The position numbers and the translations under genes were made by a program. From Akkermansiaceae bacterium (GTDB lineage: Bacteria; Verrucomicrobiota; Verrucomicrobiia; Verrucomicrobiales; Akkermansiaceae): a DNA stretch of 64,000 nt. The notes beneath the pieces were generated by a model that saw only the letters and a program-made list of their open reading frames with translations, had not been told where the DNA came from and did no database searches. Below are positions 17,846 through 29,100 of this stretch, piece after piece. Numbering within the stretch: the first letter of the stretch is position 1; every line of letters starts with the position of its first letter. The stretch spans positions 1 through 64,000 of the forward strand of contig JAQWZU010000119.1 in the NCBI GenBank assembly GCA_029253285.1, given 5' to 3'.

Positions 17846-17930
17846 TCATAGGTTAGACTAGGAGAGAAGAGGGAACTGCTGGCTCGCCATGGGCTCAGAG
17901 GCAGGCTAACTTGTTTGCCTCCAACCTTTC

Positions 17931-20900
17931 ATGTTTCTCAAAATTTCTCATTCATGGTGCTTGCTTGCTGTCACGCAGCTACTCACCCCTTTTGGCGATG
18001 CGGCGACGCCCGTTCATGAGTTCGACGCTTCGAGCCCGAGTAATGTTCTCTCGGGTTCAACGCTTACCCAGTGGACTGACATCGGCCCCGGCCACAATTA
18101 CAGCGGAGGGCTCTTTAATATCGACCTGAATTTCGCCAGCGGGATCACCTTGACGCCGGGCTTTTCGTCCCCCGGAACCAACTTCACCGCTTCGTTTCAA
18201 TCGACGGGTGCAAACAGTTCAGGGGTCACCCCAAATGGTGGCCCGCAAAGTGGTTCGATTGGGAGTGGACTCACTGACGGAAGTGTCGAGATCTGGTTTC
18301 GCACCGACCTAACCGACACCACTCGGCCCAGCCACCAGGTGCTCTGGGAATCGGGCGCGGGAACCAATGGCTTTACCGTTGCGTTGCACACCAACGGAAT
18401 TTTTGATGCGGAACTGCGGGTCCTAAAAGCCTGGAGTAATGTCAAAATCGTGGATCTCATCGTCCCCTTGCCGGGTTTTGAATCGAGCGAGTTCATCCAG
18501 GTTGTTGTCACCTTCGATGGGGATTCAGCCATCGACAATAACGATACGGTTAAAGTTTACGCCAAAGACGTGGTCGGAAATACGGCCTTTGGAGAATCGA
18601 CAGGAAAGGAATTTTCCTCGCTCGCCGGTGCGGATGACACCTGTGTTTTCAGCGCCTGCGGGACAACCAATATTGGCTCCTTCGGCTCCTCGGGGGGCAA
18701 TCCGGGAAACACTGTGACTCTTTCCGGATTCAAGGGGGAAATCGCCTTGGTTCGAATTTACAACACGCCGATCTTACTGTCCGATGTCGACCTTTCCTAT
18801 AATGCCATCGCCGACCTTGGTGACGATGACAACGACGGCATGACTAACTTCTGGGAAGGAGTGTATGGCTTTGATAAAGACGATCCGGGCGATGCCTTTC
18901 TCGATGCCGATTTGGACGGGCTGAACAACCTTGGTGAATTTAATGCCGGCACCGATCCATATGATAGCGACAGCGATAACGACACCTTGATCGACGGAAC
19001 CGAGGTGACCATCGGTTCGAATCCGTTGAACGGCGACAGTGATGGCGATGGCTTGGGCGATGCCGCTGAGATTACGGCCAACCCTTATGTGACCAATCCA
19101 AGCTTGGTCGATACGGATAGTGATGGCCTCGATGATTCGGTTGAATTAATGATTGGGACCGATCCGACCGACCAGAACAGTATTGGCACCAATCTCGTCA
19201 TCACCGAGTTTATGGCGTCGAATGGATTCAGTCTCGACGACGAGGACGGTGACTCGAGCGACTGGATTGAAATTCTCAATCCGACGGGATCAGCCATCGA
19301 TCTCTCCGGAATGGCCCTCACCGACGATGCGTCTCAGCCACAAAAGTGGACGTTTCCTGCAGGCGTCACTTTGCCTGCGGGCGAGTTCTTGGTCGTTTTT
19401 GCCTCCAGTAAGAACCGTGCCGTTGCGGGTGCGGAGCTGCACACGAGCTTTGGCCTTTCTTCTTCGGGGGAATACCTCGCGTTGATTGATAGCGATGGCT
19501 CGAGCATCCTGACTGAATTTGCACCGACATATCCTGCCCAAAACAGCGATGTCAGTTTTGGCTTCGAGGGACTTTATCTGCCGACTCCCTCGCCTGGCGC
19601 GGTGAATGTCGGCCTCGGGGTTTCCGGTTTTGTTTCCGACACCGTGTTCTCTGTTGACCGCGGTTACTTCGACGCACCGTTTACGGTTGATATCACCACC
19701 GCGACTCCCGGAGCAATCATAGTTTATACCACCGACAGCACCGCGCCGACTTTGACCAATGGTACGCAGGCGTCCAACTCGACAGCGAGTGTCTTGATCG
19801 ATAAAACCACCGTGCTTCGGGCGGCCGCGTTCAAAACCGGGCTCGCGCAAACGAACACTGATACGCACACTTACCTCTTCCTCGACGATGTTGTCACGCA
19901 GTCGGATAACACAAATGACTACGAGTATCCGAATTGGAATAACCTCGCCGTCAATCGCACTGCCGACTACGGTATGGACACAAATATCGTGGGGGGACAG
20001 TTTACCTTGGAGGAGGTGAAAACATCACTCGCGAGTTTGCCGGTGATATCGATGTCGACCGACGCTGACTTCTTGTTCGATCGCGAGAACGGAAATTATT
20101 CCAACAGCAAATTAGGCGGACAGGAATGGGAGCGCGAAGTCTCGCTCGAGTTCTTCGGATTTCATCATGGGATATCGACTCAAACGAATGCCGGGTTGCG
20201 GCTCGCGGGAAATGCCTCGCGTTCGGAGAATCGGCACAAGCACAATATGCGGGTGGCCTTTCGTCGTCAGTATGGCGCGGGGACGCTTGAGTTTCCGCTC
20301 TTCCCCGGCGACGATGTTACGACCTTCAATAGTATTCAGCTGCGGGCCGGGAATGGTGATTCGTGGGTCAATCCCGGCACCCGGGATCGTTCGACTTATC
20401 TGCGCGACCAGTGGCATCGTGACGCTCAGATCGCGATGGGGCAGCATTCGCAGTCGCAGATCTTCACGCACCTCTATGTCAATGGTTGGTATTGGGGCGT
20501 GTTCCATATCTTCGAACGCATCGAGGATAACTTTATGGAAGAGCACTTCGGCGGGGTGGCGGAAGACTACGACGTTCGCGATCATGTCAGCGCCTTCGAC
20601 GGGTCGGTGGACAGCTGGAATGATATCGTCGCCATTATCGATGATCCTGCAACGATGGCTGATGCGCAAAACTACGCCGATGTGCAGCAGTCATTGGATC
20701 TGGTGCATCTCATCGACTACCTGCTGATTCATTTTTACTCTAATTCCGACGATTGGGATCAGAACAACTTTCGAGCGGGATTCAATCGCAACGAGCCGAC
20801 CTCAACTTACGAATTTTTCGCTTGGGACCAAGAGCGCACTTTGTTGAACAGTCTCGCTACGGGGAATGTCAATGGAGCGATAGCTATCGATAAGGATACC

Positions 20901-22367
20901 AATAACAGTGGCAAGAAAGGCATGACGCATTTTCATCAACAGCTGCGAGCTAATCCTGAATATCGTCTTCTTTTTGCCGACCGCGTTCATAAGTGGTGCT
21001 TCAACGATGGTGTGCTCACCCCAGTCGGAACCAACGAACTGTGGGACATGCGGGCTGCTGAAGTCCGTCCTGCCATGCTTGCCGAGTCTGCGCGTTGGGG
21101 AGACTTGCACGGGACGTCAGCCAAAACACCCGCCGACTGGGAGGCGCGCGTCGCTTTGGAGAAAACCGGCTGGTTTGATATTCGCACGCCGATCTTCATC
21201 AATCTTCTCCAGACCCGGGATCTCTACCCGCAAACCGCTGCGCCTGCCTTCACCATCAACGTGACTCCGCAACACGGTGGTCTGGCGACACCGGGATCCG
21301 CGCTGGGAATGACCGCCCCGGCCGGAACAATCTACTATACTCTCGATGGCAGCGATCCCCGGCAGGCCGTCACCGGCACCGCCGTAGGGACGGTGTACTC
21401 GACTGCCGTGGTGCTCACGGAATCAGGGGTCGTGAAGGCCCGCGCTCTGGAGAATGGCGAATGGTCCGCTCTTTCGGAAGCGCAATATCTCGTCGGGACG
21501 CCCGCTGCCGCCGGTGATCTTGTCGTATCGGAACTCATGTACCATCCGGCAGGCGATGGCTTGGCGGAGTACGTCGAGTTGCTCAATATCTCGGCCGGCA
21601 CGGTGGATTTGACCGATGTGAGATTCGATGCCGGAGTGAGCTTTGCCTTCCCAATTAACACCACGCTGGCGGCGGGGGAGCGTCTTCTCGTCGTCCGTGA
21701 TCAAACTTCTTTCGAAGCTGCGCATGGAGCAGGCCTTCCCGTCATCGGGGCTTTCGCTGATAGCAGCGTTTTATCCGACGGCGGCGAGACGATCACTTTG
21801 CTCGACTACAACGGAGCTCCCATCATCGATTTCGGTTACAACGATGCCGGGGCCTGGCCACAAGGTGCTGATGGACTGGGTTATAGTCTTGTCCTGATGA
21901 ATCCCGCTGCGAATCCCGATCAGAGCGATCCGGCGAATTGGCGCAGCAGCACTTCTGCCGGAGGGAATCCCAATAGCTTTGACAACTCGACCTACGCCGC
22001 ATGGGCGGTTACCAATGCCATCGCCGATCCTCAGTCTGACGATGACCGGGATGGCCTGGCTGCCCTGATTGAATACCTTGTCGGAAGCGATCCGGCGGCG
22101 TTTTCTTCAAGCCCGATTGTGTTGCCGGTTTTCACGCCCGGTGATTTAGTAACGGTGCAAGTCCCTCGCGCCGTTGGCGCTGATGATGTTGATGTCATCA
22201 TTGAGTATAGCACCGACCTCTCAAACTGGTCGCCGTTCCCGGGTGGCATCGAACTCATTCGCAACGATCGCCTCGCTCCGGGCGGAGAAATCCTGACCTT
22301 CCGCAGCTTTGATCCGGTTCCCGCCGGCGATCAACAGTTCATCCGCGTCGGGGTATCGTTGCCTTAA
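17931..22367 (+). CDS. Giant exoprotein: LamG-like, TSP3 repeats, lamin-tail domains and CotH kinase domain
   Basis: The 1478-residue secreted protein starts with a signal peptide. Approximate domains: LamG-like sandwich 25-290 (GSVEIWFRTDLTD); thrombospondin type 3 calcium repeats 296-420 (DDDNDGMTNFWE, DSDNDTLIDGTE, DTDSDGLDDSVE); lamin-tail domain 422-557 (NLVITEFMASNG, DWIEILNPTG); chitobiase-type FN3 570-655; CotH kinase-like domain 697-1090 (RDQWHRDAQIAMGQHSQ, HLYVNGWYWGVFHIFERI, DDWDQNNFRAGF, FFAWDQERTL); second FN3 1108-1192 (IYYTLDGSDPR); second lamin-tail domain 1194-1330; and a C-terminal DDDRDGLAALIEY module. CotH proteins of spore formers phosphorylate secreted proteins; activity here is only inferred. 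Its last four bases overlap the convergent endonuclease-family gene. Confidence 0.85.
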   Translation: MFLKISHSWCLLAVTQLLTPFGDAATPVHEFDASSPSNVLSGSTLTQWTDIGPGHNYSGGLFNIDLNFASGITLTPGFSSPGTNFTASFQSTGANSSGVTPNGGPQSGSIGSGLTDGSVEIWFRTDLTDTTRPSHQVLWESGAGTNGFTVALHTNGIFDAELRVLKAWSNVKIVDLIVPLPGFESSEFIQVVVTFDGDSAIDNNDTVKVYAKDVVGNTAFGESTGKEFSSLAGADDTCVFSACGTTNIGSFGSSGGNPGNTVTLSGFKGEIALVRIYNTPILLSDVDLSYNAIADLGDDDNDGMTNFWEGVYGFDKDDPGDAFLDADLDGLNNLGEFNAGTDPYDSDSDNDTLIDGTEVTIGSNPLNGDSDGDGLGDAAEITANPYVTNPSLVDTDSDGLDDSVELMIGTDPTDQNSIGTNLVITEFMASNGFSLDDEDGDSSDWIEILNPTGSAIDLSGMALTDDASQPQKWTFPAGVTLPAGEFLVVFASSKNRAVAGAELHTSFGLSSSGEYLALIDSDGSSILTEFAPTYPAQNSDVSFGFEGLYLPTPSPGAVNVGLGVSGFVSDTVFSVDRGYFDAPFTVDITTATPGAIIVYTTDSTAPTLTNGTQASNSTASVLIDKTTVLRAAAFKTGLAQTNTDTHTYLFLDDVVTQSDNTNDYEYPNWNNLAVNRTADYGMDTNIVGGQFTLEEVKTSLASLPVISMSTDADFLFDRENGNYSNSKLGGQEWEREVSLEFFGFHHGISTQTNAGLRLAGNASRSENRHKHNMRVAFRRQYGAGTLEFPLFPGDDVTTFNSIQLRAGNGDSWVNPGTRDRSTYLRDQWHRDAQIAMGQHSQSQIFTHLYVNGWYWGVFHIFERIEDNFMEEHFGGVAEDYDVRDHVSAFDGSVDSWNDIVAIIDDPATMADAQNYADVQQSLDLVHLIDYLLIHFYSNSDDWDQNNFRAGFNRNEPTSTYEFFAWDQERTLLNSLATGNVNGAIAIDKDTNNSGKKGMTHFHQQLRANPEYRLLFADRVHKWCFNDGVLTPVGTNELWDMRAAEVRPAMLAESARWGDLHGTSAKTPADWEARVALEKTGWFDIRTPIFINLLQTRDLYPQTAAPAFTINVTPQHGGLATPGSALGMTAPAGTIYYTLDGSDPRQAVTGTAVGTVYSTAVVLTESGVVKARALENGEWSALSEAQYLVGTPAAAGDLVVSELMYHPAGDGLAEYVELLNISAGTVDLTDVRFDAGVSFAFPINTTLAAGERLLVVRDQTSFEAAHGAGLPVIGAFADSSVLSDGGETITLLDYNGAPIIDFGYNDAGAWPQGADGLGYSLVLMNPAANPDQSDPANWRSSTSAGGNPNSFDNSTYAAWAVTNAIADPQSDDDRDGLAALIEYLVGSDPAAFSSSPIVLPVFTPGDLVTVQVPRAVGADDVDVIIEYSTDLSNWSPFPGGIELIRNDRLAPGGEILTFRSFDPVPAGDQQFIRVGVSLP

Positions 22368-23221
22368 TCCAGATCGACAATTACCGGGAGGTGGTCTGAA
22401 AGCTTCCAGGTGATGTCGTTGGCGATTACTTCGGCTCGCGTCACTCGCTTTGCCAAAGCCGGGCTCGCAAAGACATAGTCGAGTCGTCGTGCGCTGCCGT
22501 GGTCGCCGGATTTTGCGATCTTGGTCGGGAAGCTTCCGGTGAATTTGTAATCCTTGCCGCGCTTTGAATGCTCAAGGTCGATCAAGCCAGCGTCGGTGAA
22601 TTTTGCGATCACAGAGTAGTCGATTTTTCCACCGCGCAGGTTTTTCTCTTTGCCATTTCCATCTCGCTTGCTGAAGAAGGATTCAAGCTTGCCATGCGCG
22701 TAGTATTTGCGGTCGGCGGTTGAAAAAGTATTGAAGTCGCCAACCAGCATCACTTTGGAATCCTTTGGGAGCGACGCGATATCAGCGAGGATGAGATCGG
22801 TTTCACGTCCGCGGGTTTCCCAATTGCTGGGGTGGAGGTGGATGACATAAAAGTAGATGCCCTTAATGCGGGCGCGCAGTTGTCCGTGGTGGAAGCCTTC
22901 GCGGAAACGTTGCACATCCTCGATGGGAAAGCGTGAGCTAATCCCGGTCGGGAACCCGTTCTCTTTCAAGATGGCCGAATGCTTGTGTCCCCAGGTTACG
23001 GCATCGACTTTCAACTTCTCGGCGGTGTAGCCATTCAACTCCTGCAGAGAAACGACGTCGGGCTTTTGATTCTCCATCCACTTGAGGTAAGCAGCTTTCC
23101 GATCTGGGACTTTGGTGAAGCCATACCAGACATTGTAAGAGACGACGCGGAGTTTGTCTTCCGCCTGCGCGTGGCTCGCGAACAAGAGACATCCTAGGAT
23201 TGAACAGAGTATTTTGGACAT
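22364..23221 (-). CDS. Secreted endonuclease/exonuclease/phosphatase-family protein
   Basis: The 285-residue product has a signal peptide (MSKILCSILGCLLFASHAQA) and the full set of EEP motifs: VVSYNVWYG, VVSLQELNG (metal-binding Glu), LVGDFNTFS (Asp/Asn pair) and SDHLPVIVDLD at the extreme C-terminus. These build a Mg-dependent phosphodiesterase site used by secreted nucleases, sphingomyelinases and inositol phosphatases; the substrate cannot be told here. It is the last gene of a minus-strand run (esterase, PQQ propeller, EEP) with short gaps, and its stop overlaps the convergent CotH gene. Confidence 0.85.
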   Translation of the reverse strand: MSKILCSILGCLLFASHAQAEDKLRVVSYNVWYGFTKVPDRKAAYLKWMENQKPDVVSLQELNGYTAEKLKVDAVTWGHKHSAILKENGFPTGISSRFPIEDVQRFREGFHHGQLRARIKGIYFYVIHLHPSNWETRGRETDLILADIASLPKDSKVMLVGDFNTFSTADRKYYAHGKLESFFSKRDGNGKEKNLRGGKIDYSVIAKFTDAGLIDLEHSKRGKDYKFTGSFPTKIAKSGDHGSARRLDYVFASPALAKRVTRAEVIANDITWKLSDHLPVIVDLD

Positions 23222-23233
23222 GGGTCATAGTGG

Positions 23234-24478
23234 TTACTGTTTACCGAGGCAGTAGAGTTTTTCGACTCGTTGGTCGTTTTCGTCTTCGACGACGCGGCTG
23301 TAGATGTGGCCGCCACAGATCGTTGGAGTGGCGAAGGCTTGTTCACCGAGCTGGTTCTTGGCGATGAGCTTGAACTCCCTCGGGTCGGCTTTGAATACGA
23401 AATACCGGCCGTTCTCGTTGATGGCGTGAATGTCGTCGCCTACCAGAACTGGTGAAGCGCTGAAAGCCCCGCCGAGTTTTGATTTCCACATCTTTTCGCC
23501 GGTCGCGGACTTCCAGCACATCGCAATGCCAGCATCCATCACGGCGTAGAGATAGCCGTCCTTCACGAGCATGGAGGGCACGTAGACGCGGCTGATGTTT
23601 TTCCAGACAACCTCACCGGAACCGTCGGCCTTGACTGCTGAGATGTGGTTCTTGGGATAACCGCCGCTGGTAAAGACGTGCGTCCCGTCGGTGACGATGG
23701 AGGAAACACATTCCGTGGTGGCCCCTTTAAACTCCCAGAGCTTCTTTCCGTCGTTCGGGTCGAGGCTGGTGATGAGATCACATCCCATCAGGATCAACTG
23801 ATCGCGTCCTCCGATCTTGTAGATGACGGGGGAAACGTAGTTTGGTTTCTTGGGGCGGTCGGTTTTCCAGATGATCTTGCCGGTTTCCCGGTTTAGCCCG
23901 CAAATTGCGCCGCCGGTTTTGTTGTCGGCGGAGACGATGAGGAGGTTCTTGTAGACGGCGGGCGAGGACCCGAATCCCTGATGCACGACGTATTTCGTCA
24001 CTTCTGTCTGCCACAGGATTTTCCCTTCGAGGTTCAGGGCGGTCGTGTGGACTGCGCCGTCGTTCATGAAATTGATGAAGACGCGCTCACCGTCACATGC
24101 CGGGGTGGAGGAGGCGTGGGTTGCCTTATTGTTAATCTTTTTTGGGAAATTCCCTTTATGAATCTCTTTGGCCCAGACTTGTTTGCCAGTCTTGCGGTTG
24201 TAGCAGAGTAGGGATTGGGTTTTAGCCTTCTCGTCGGCAGTGGCGAGAAAGATCTGTTCTCCCACCACGATGGGGGAGCCGTGGCCCTTGCCGGGAATGG
24301 TGGCAACCCAGCGGACGTTTTCGGATTTGCTGAACTTCAGTGGGAGATCCTGATCGGGATTGGTGTGGCCGGTGTGATCAGTCCCTCGCCAGGTCGGCCA
24401 GTCGTTGGGATTGGCAGCGAGTGAGGCCGGCAGCGCCAGCAAGAGCACAAGTGGAAGAAGGGGGGAATGAAGCGTCAT
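23234..24478 (-). CDS. Secreted PQQ-binding-like beta-propeller protein
   Basis: The 414-residue product starts with a signal peptide (MTLHSPLLPLVLLLALPASLA) followed by the family opening DWPTWRGTDHTGHT. It continues as repeated PQQ-type blades (LLCYNRKTGKQVWAKEIH, ICGLNRETGKIIWKTDRP, ITSLDPNDGKKLWEFKG, MCWKSATGEKMWKSKLG). Such quinoprotein-like propellers are abundant in this phylum and often lack catalytic residues. Neither PQQ binding nor an enzymatic role can be asserted. It lies 12 bases before the EEP gene and 30 after the sialate O-acetylesterase gene. A paralogue lies at 46714-47961. Confidence 0.85.
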   Translation of the reverse strand: MTLHSPLLPLVLLLALPASLAANPNDWPTWRGTDHTGHTNPDQDLPLKFSKSENVRWVATIPGKGHGSPIVVGEQIFLATADEKAKTQSLLCYNRKTGKQVWAKEIHKGNFPKKINNKATHASSTPACDGERVFINFMNDGAVHTTALNLEGKILWQTEVTKYVVHQGFGSSPAVYKNLLIVSADNKTGGAICGLNRETGKIIWKTDRPKKPNYVSPVIYKIGGRDQLILMGCDLITSLDPNDGKKLWEFKGATTECVSSIVTDGTHVFTSGGYPKNHISAVKADGSGEVVWKNISRVYVPSMLVKDGYLYAVMDAGIAMCWKSATGEKMWKSKLGGAFSASPVLVGDDIHAINENGRYFVFKADPREFKLIAKNQLGEQAFATPTICGGHIYSRVVEDENDQRVEKLYCLGKQ

Positions 24479-24508
24479 AGAGTAAATTGATGAAGGGAAA
24501 CCGCCTCT

Positions 24509-25978
24509 CTAGTCCGTTGTGAATGGTGAGGCGGGGAGACCTTCCTTATTGTAGAGGTTAATCCCGACGGGATTTGACTCGTAGCCGAAGCGGACGTGCT
24601 GGGGAGACTTTATTTCGTCATTCCAGACCACGATGGTCTTGCCGTCGATTTTGGCTTTGGCCCAATGCCACTTTCCGGCTTTGTCCTGGATGGAAAAGCG
24701 AGCGAGTTCGGTGCCTTTCGTTTCCTTGACGGGATCAAGACCAACCTTCTCGCCGGTGATGAGTCCGGAGCCGACGTGGTCGAAGGAAATGCGGATTTTC
24801 GAGCCTTCCTTCTTCATTCCCTTGTAGAGTGGTCCGGAGTAAACCACGTCTTTTTTGTAGTCCTTCGCGAAGGCCCAGAGAGCGAGTCGCTTGCCGACGT
24901 CCTGCTTGTTCTTGGGGTGAATGTCCTTGGCGTTTCCAATGTCGGTCGTGACGGCCATGCCGGTGTTGGGAAGTCGAAGTGCGCGGCGTTGTCCTTCCCG
25001 GACCGGACCCCAACCACCACCTTCGGGTTTGTTTTCCGGGTTGCGGAAGTTGGCCAGCTGAACCCAGTAGAAGGAAAGATCGTCATTTTCAAAAACCGAG
25101 CGCCAGCCTTTGACAAGGCCTTCCTTAAGGTAGTCGTAGCGCAAACCATCGCCGGCGTTTGATTCTCCCTGATACCAGATCGCACCGCGCACGCTGAGTG
25201 GAGTGAGGGCATGGACCATTCCATTGTAGATTTGCACCGCGCCGCCCTTTGGCTTGGGGGCCTTGCCGCCTGCTTTGCGCGCCTTCGCGACGGACTCGAG
25301 GTTCTCGACGTAGTCCTTCAAGTTCGGAACTGCCTTGAAGCCAACCGGCGGAGTCCAGGGCTCGATGCGGGTGCCGCCCCAGTTCGTGCCGACCAGTCCG
25401 ATGGGAACTTTGAGCTCTTTCTGAAGTTCACGGCCGAAGTAGTATCCCACGGCGGAGAAGCCTGCGATGGTCTTTGGCGAACAGATCTGCCATTGGCCGC
25501 GCGGATCGTTTTGTGGGTCGGGTTTGGCGACGTGGCCCGGGACGTTGAAGAGGCGAATCTGCGGATGGTTTGCTGCTGCGATTTCCTCTTTCGGGTTGTG
25601 GGAGCCTTTCACGCTCCACTCCATGTTCGACTGACCGGAGCAGATCCAGACTTCGCCGAGGAGGATGTCTTTAAGTTTGATGGTATTTTTGCCCTTCACT
25701 GTCATAGTGTGGGCTTTGCCATCCGCGGAAAGGGCCGGGAGGTCAACGCGCCAGGTGCCGTCCTTGCTTGTGGTCGTTTTAGCACTCTTGCCGCCGAGGG
25801 AGACGGTGACGCTTTCTCCCGAATCGCCGGTTCCCCATATCCGAATGGGCGAGCCTTGTTGCAGAACCATGTGGTTTCCGAAAACTTTTGATACCGCAAT
25901 GTCGGCAAAAGTGGATGAAACGGGGAGAAGCGAAGCCGCGAGGAGTATGGCAGAGGAGAGGTGGTGTCTTTGGATCAT
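24509..25978 (-). CDS. Sialate O-acetylesterase family protein
   Basis: The 489-residue exported SGNH-type esterase has a signal peptide, an N-terminal beta domain (FGNHMVLQQGSPIRIWG) and the nucleophile block EVWICSGQSNMEWSV (Ser near 120). It then shows VGTNWGGTRIEPWTPP, the AIWYQGESNAG block, and the Asp-His pair in the DIHPKNKQDVGKRLALWA segment. Family members remove O-acetyl groups from sialic acids or from plant and algal glycans. It is probably the first gene of the unit that includes the PQQ propeller and EEP genes. The sialidase at 30622-31824 makes a sialylated substrate plausible but not proven. Confidence 0.92.
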   Translation of the reverse strand: MIQRHHLSSAILLAASLLPVSSTFADIAVSKVFGNHMVLQQGSPIRIWGTGDSGESVTVSLGGKSAKTTTSKDGTWRVDLPALSADGKAHTMTVKGKNTIKLKDILLGEVWICSGQSNMEWSVKGSHNPKEEIAAANHPQIRLFNVPGHVAKPDPQNDPRGQWQICSPKTIAGFSAVGYYFGRELQKELKVPIGLVGTNWGGTRIEPWTPPVGFKAVPNLKDYVENLESVAKARKAGGKAPKPKGGAVQIYNGMVHALTPLSVRGAIWYQGESNAGDGLRYDYLKEGLVKGWRSVFENDDLSFYWVQLANFRNPENKPEGGGWGPVREGQRRALRLPNTGMAVTTDIGNAKDIHPKNKQDVGKRLALWAFAKDYKKDVVYSGPLYKGMKKEGSKIRISFDHVGSGLITGEKVGLDPVKETKGTELARFSIQDKAGKWHWAKAKIDGKTIVVWNDEIKSPQHVRFGYESNPVGINLYNKEGLPASPFTTD

Positions 25979-26171
25979 GAGATAGTTTGAAGGTTGCGCC
26001 CTGGCCGAATTGCGGCGGAAGGGCAGAATAGAGTAATCATTGGGGCTGTGCGCTCTTTCACTTCACATTTGGAATTTTGCCGCCGAGGAAGGGCAAACAT
26101 GAGCTGGTTTCGCTTTACAACAGCCGGATGACAAGCAACCTGCTTTTGGTCTCTACAATCCGTCATTGCCA

Positions 26172-29100
26172 ATGATTCAGTTTTCGATTCGCGCCGCCCT
26201 AATTGTAGCCACTATCTTTAGTACTGCCCGGCTCGCGAGTGCCCAGGCGGTCATCTCTGAGTTTCTCGCCGATAACCGCTCGGGATTGACGGATAGCGAT
26301 GGAGATGAGTCCGATTGGATCGAGATTCGAAACGACACAGGCGCGGTGCTCAATCTCGACGGCTGGAGTCTCACCGATCTGCCTGATGATCTGTCACGTT
26401 GGGTTTTTCCATCAATCACGGTGCCGGCTGGTGGGTATCTCGTGGTCTTTGCTTCGGGCAAAGATCGCCGGGCTCCGGCCTCCGAGTTGCACACTAATTT
26501 CGGACTCAACAACAATGGCGAGTATCTCGCCCTCGTTGACCCGCTTGGGGTCATCACGAGTGAGTATACCTTTCCCGCCCAACGGAAGGACATTGCTTAT
26601 GGTGAGTCGGGAAATATTCAGGAGCTGGTTGCCGTTCCGGAGGGAGCTTCATGTCGTTGGCGAGTGCCAACCGGGGCCATCAGCGGTTGGCAGGCACGCT
26701 TGTTCAACGACAGCCTCTGGTCTGGTGGTACAACGGGGCTTGGTTATGATACCGGTGACGACTACGACGCTCTGATTTCAACGAATGTGCAAACGTTGAT
26801 GTTCAATAGAAATGGTTCGGGCTACGTTCGCATTCCCTTCGATCTGGATGACGCCAGCGCAGTCAACGGATTGCGGCTGAACGTTCGCTACGACGATGGC
26901 TTCGTGGCATACATCAATGGGGTGCAGGCTGCCGCAAGCAGCAATGTCGATTTCCCCGTCCAATGGAATTCTCAAGCCAATACCCAGCATCCCGATGCGG
27001 ATGCCCTAAACCCCGAACCATTCGATGTTACCTCCGCGATCCCTTCTTTGGTCGATGGCGAAAACGTATTGGCCATTCAGTTTCTCAATGCCACCCTCAG
27101 TAGTAGTGACCTTCTCCTGATGCCTGAATTGGTCGTGACTTTTCCAGACCCGGCTGCGGACGGTGTGGGTGGTTTTCTCCTCACGCCCACTCCCGGTTCA
27201 GAAAATGGCAACGCGGTGGCCGGTTTTGTTGAGGAAACGAGCTTCTCGGTAATGCGTGGCTTTTACTCGAGCGCGCAGAGCGTTGCTCTCGCAACTCCCA
27301 CCGGGAACACGAGCATACGCTACACTACTGATGGGAGCGTCCCATCGGAAACCACCGGAACTCTTTACACCGGTCCGGTGTCGATCCCAACAACCACAAT
27401 TCTTCGTACAATCGCTTACAAGGAGGGATTCGAGTCCTCCAAAATTGGCACCCAGACCTATCTCTTCCCCATCGAGGTCAAAGGGCAATCCGATATGGAC
27501 TCGACGATTACCACGAGGGCTCCCTTTGCAGCTACCATCGAGGATGATCTGTCGAACAATCTCCCCATTCTCTCGCTCGTCGTGGATGATGACGACTTCT
27601 TCGGGCCGAGTGGCATTTACGAAAACCCGGATTTGTCGGGCCGCGGATCCGAGGTGCCGCTATCGATTGAGTTTTTCAATCCATCCGATCCTACCGATCA
27701 GTTTCAAGTCGATGCCGGTGTGCGCATTCATGGGGGCAACGCCCGGTCGCATCCCAAAAAACCGATGCGTCTCTATTTCCGGGGCGAGTATTGCGAAACC
27801 CGGTTAGAATATCCTCTTTTCGACGGCAGCCCGGTTGAGTCTTTCGACCAGCTTATTCTTCGCGGAGGAGGGCACGATAGCTGGTCTCTTGCTGCTGCCT
27901 TCGGGCGGGACAGCACCGATCTCCCGCCTCACGGGCTCATCATGCGTGATCAATTTTTGCGCAAGACCGAAACCGAGATGGGATTGCTTTCCCCCCGGGG
28001 CCGCTATGTGCATACCTACATCAATGGCCGCTATTGGGGGATCTACGACATCCACGAACGCGCCAACGCCGCCTACTTCGAGTCCTATCTCGGGGGCAGC
28101 GAGGAAGACTATGATGTTCTCCATCATCGTGAAACTTCACTCGAGGAATACGTGGTCGTCGATGGTAGCAACACGGCATGGGAAACCGCGCGCGGGATTG
28201 CGGCAACCGGAATTAACACCCCCGACCAGTATGCCGCTATCCAGGAATACATTGATGTCGATAACCTCATCGACCACTGCATCGTTCGGATGTGGTCGGG
28301 TGACTACGATTGGTGCGGTCCGATCTCCCGCCCCACTGGAGATGTGACTATTTTCAGCGGGAAAAATTGGTACAGCGGCCGTCGTAGCCGCGGCGCAGAT
28401 GGGAAATTTCACTTCTTCTGCTGGGATGCCGAGATGTCGATGGGGAACCACCTGATGTTTAACCTTTTCTTGCCCGAAACGCCTCTACAAAGGGTCACCG
28501 ACCTCGATCTTACTGGTGCCAATGACCCGGGAACGCCCGTCCAGTTTTATGATGCTCTTCGCACTTTCCCTGAGTTTCAGCAACGGTTCGGAGATCGCCT
28601 GCAGAAGCACTTTTTCAACGACGGAGCGATGTCGACAGTCAGCAACGGTGAACGTTGGGACGGGATGACGCAGGAATTGCGAAGCCCGATAGTTGCTGAG
28701 TCCGCCCGCTGGGGAGACGAGGGGACTACAGGTGCTCCGTTCAACCGCAACTCGACCTGGCTCGGAGAGGTCAACTGGATCCGCAATACCTTCATCGCCA
28801 CCCGCAACGAGACCGTTCTCGACCAGTTCCGAAATCGTAACCTCTATCCCGAAATTGATGCGCCGGTCTTGTCTCAACATGGAGGCAGTGTCCCTTCCGG
28901 CTTCACTTTGTCGATGAATGAGACGGACAACGATATTTACTACACCACCGACGGCAGCGAGCCCCTAACCGAACTCGAGTCCGAGTCCGTGGAATTACTG
29001 GGTGAGACTGTTCCAGCCTGGGCACTTGTTCCTTCGACCGAAAATTTCGGATTCACGCTGTCGGTCGCGCAGTGGACCCGGGCCAGCAACCCACCAAACA

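Noticed and set aside
17899-17925. GAGGCA/TGCCTC inverted repeat before the first CotH giant
   Set aside because: Six-base stem with a long loop and no T-run; not a convincing terminator or operator.
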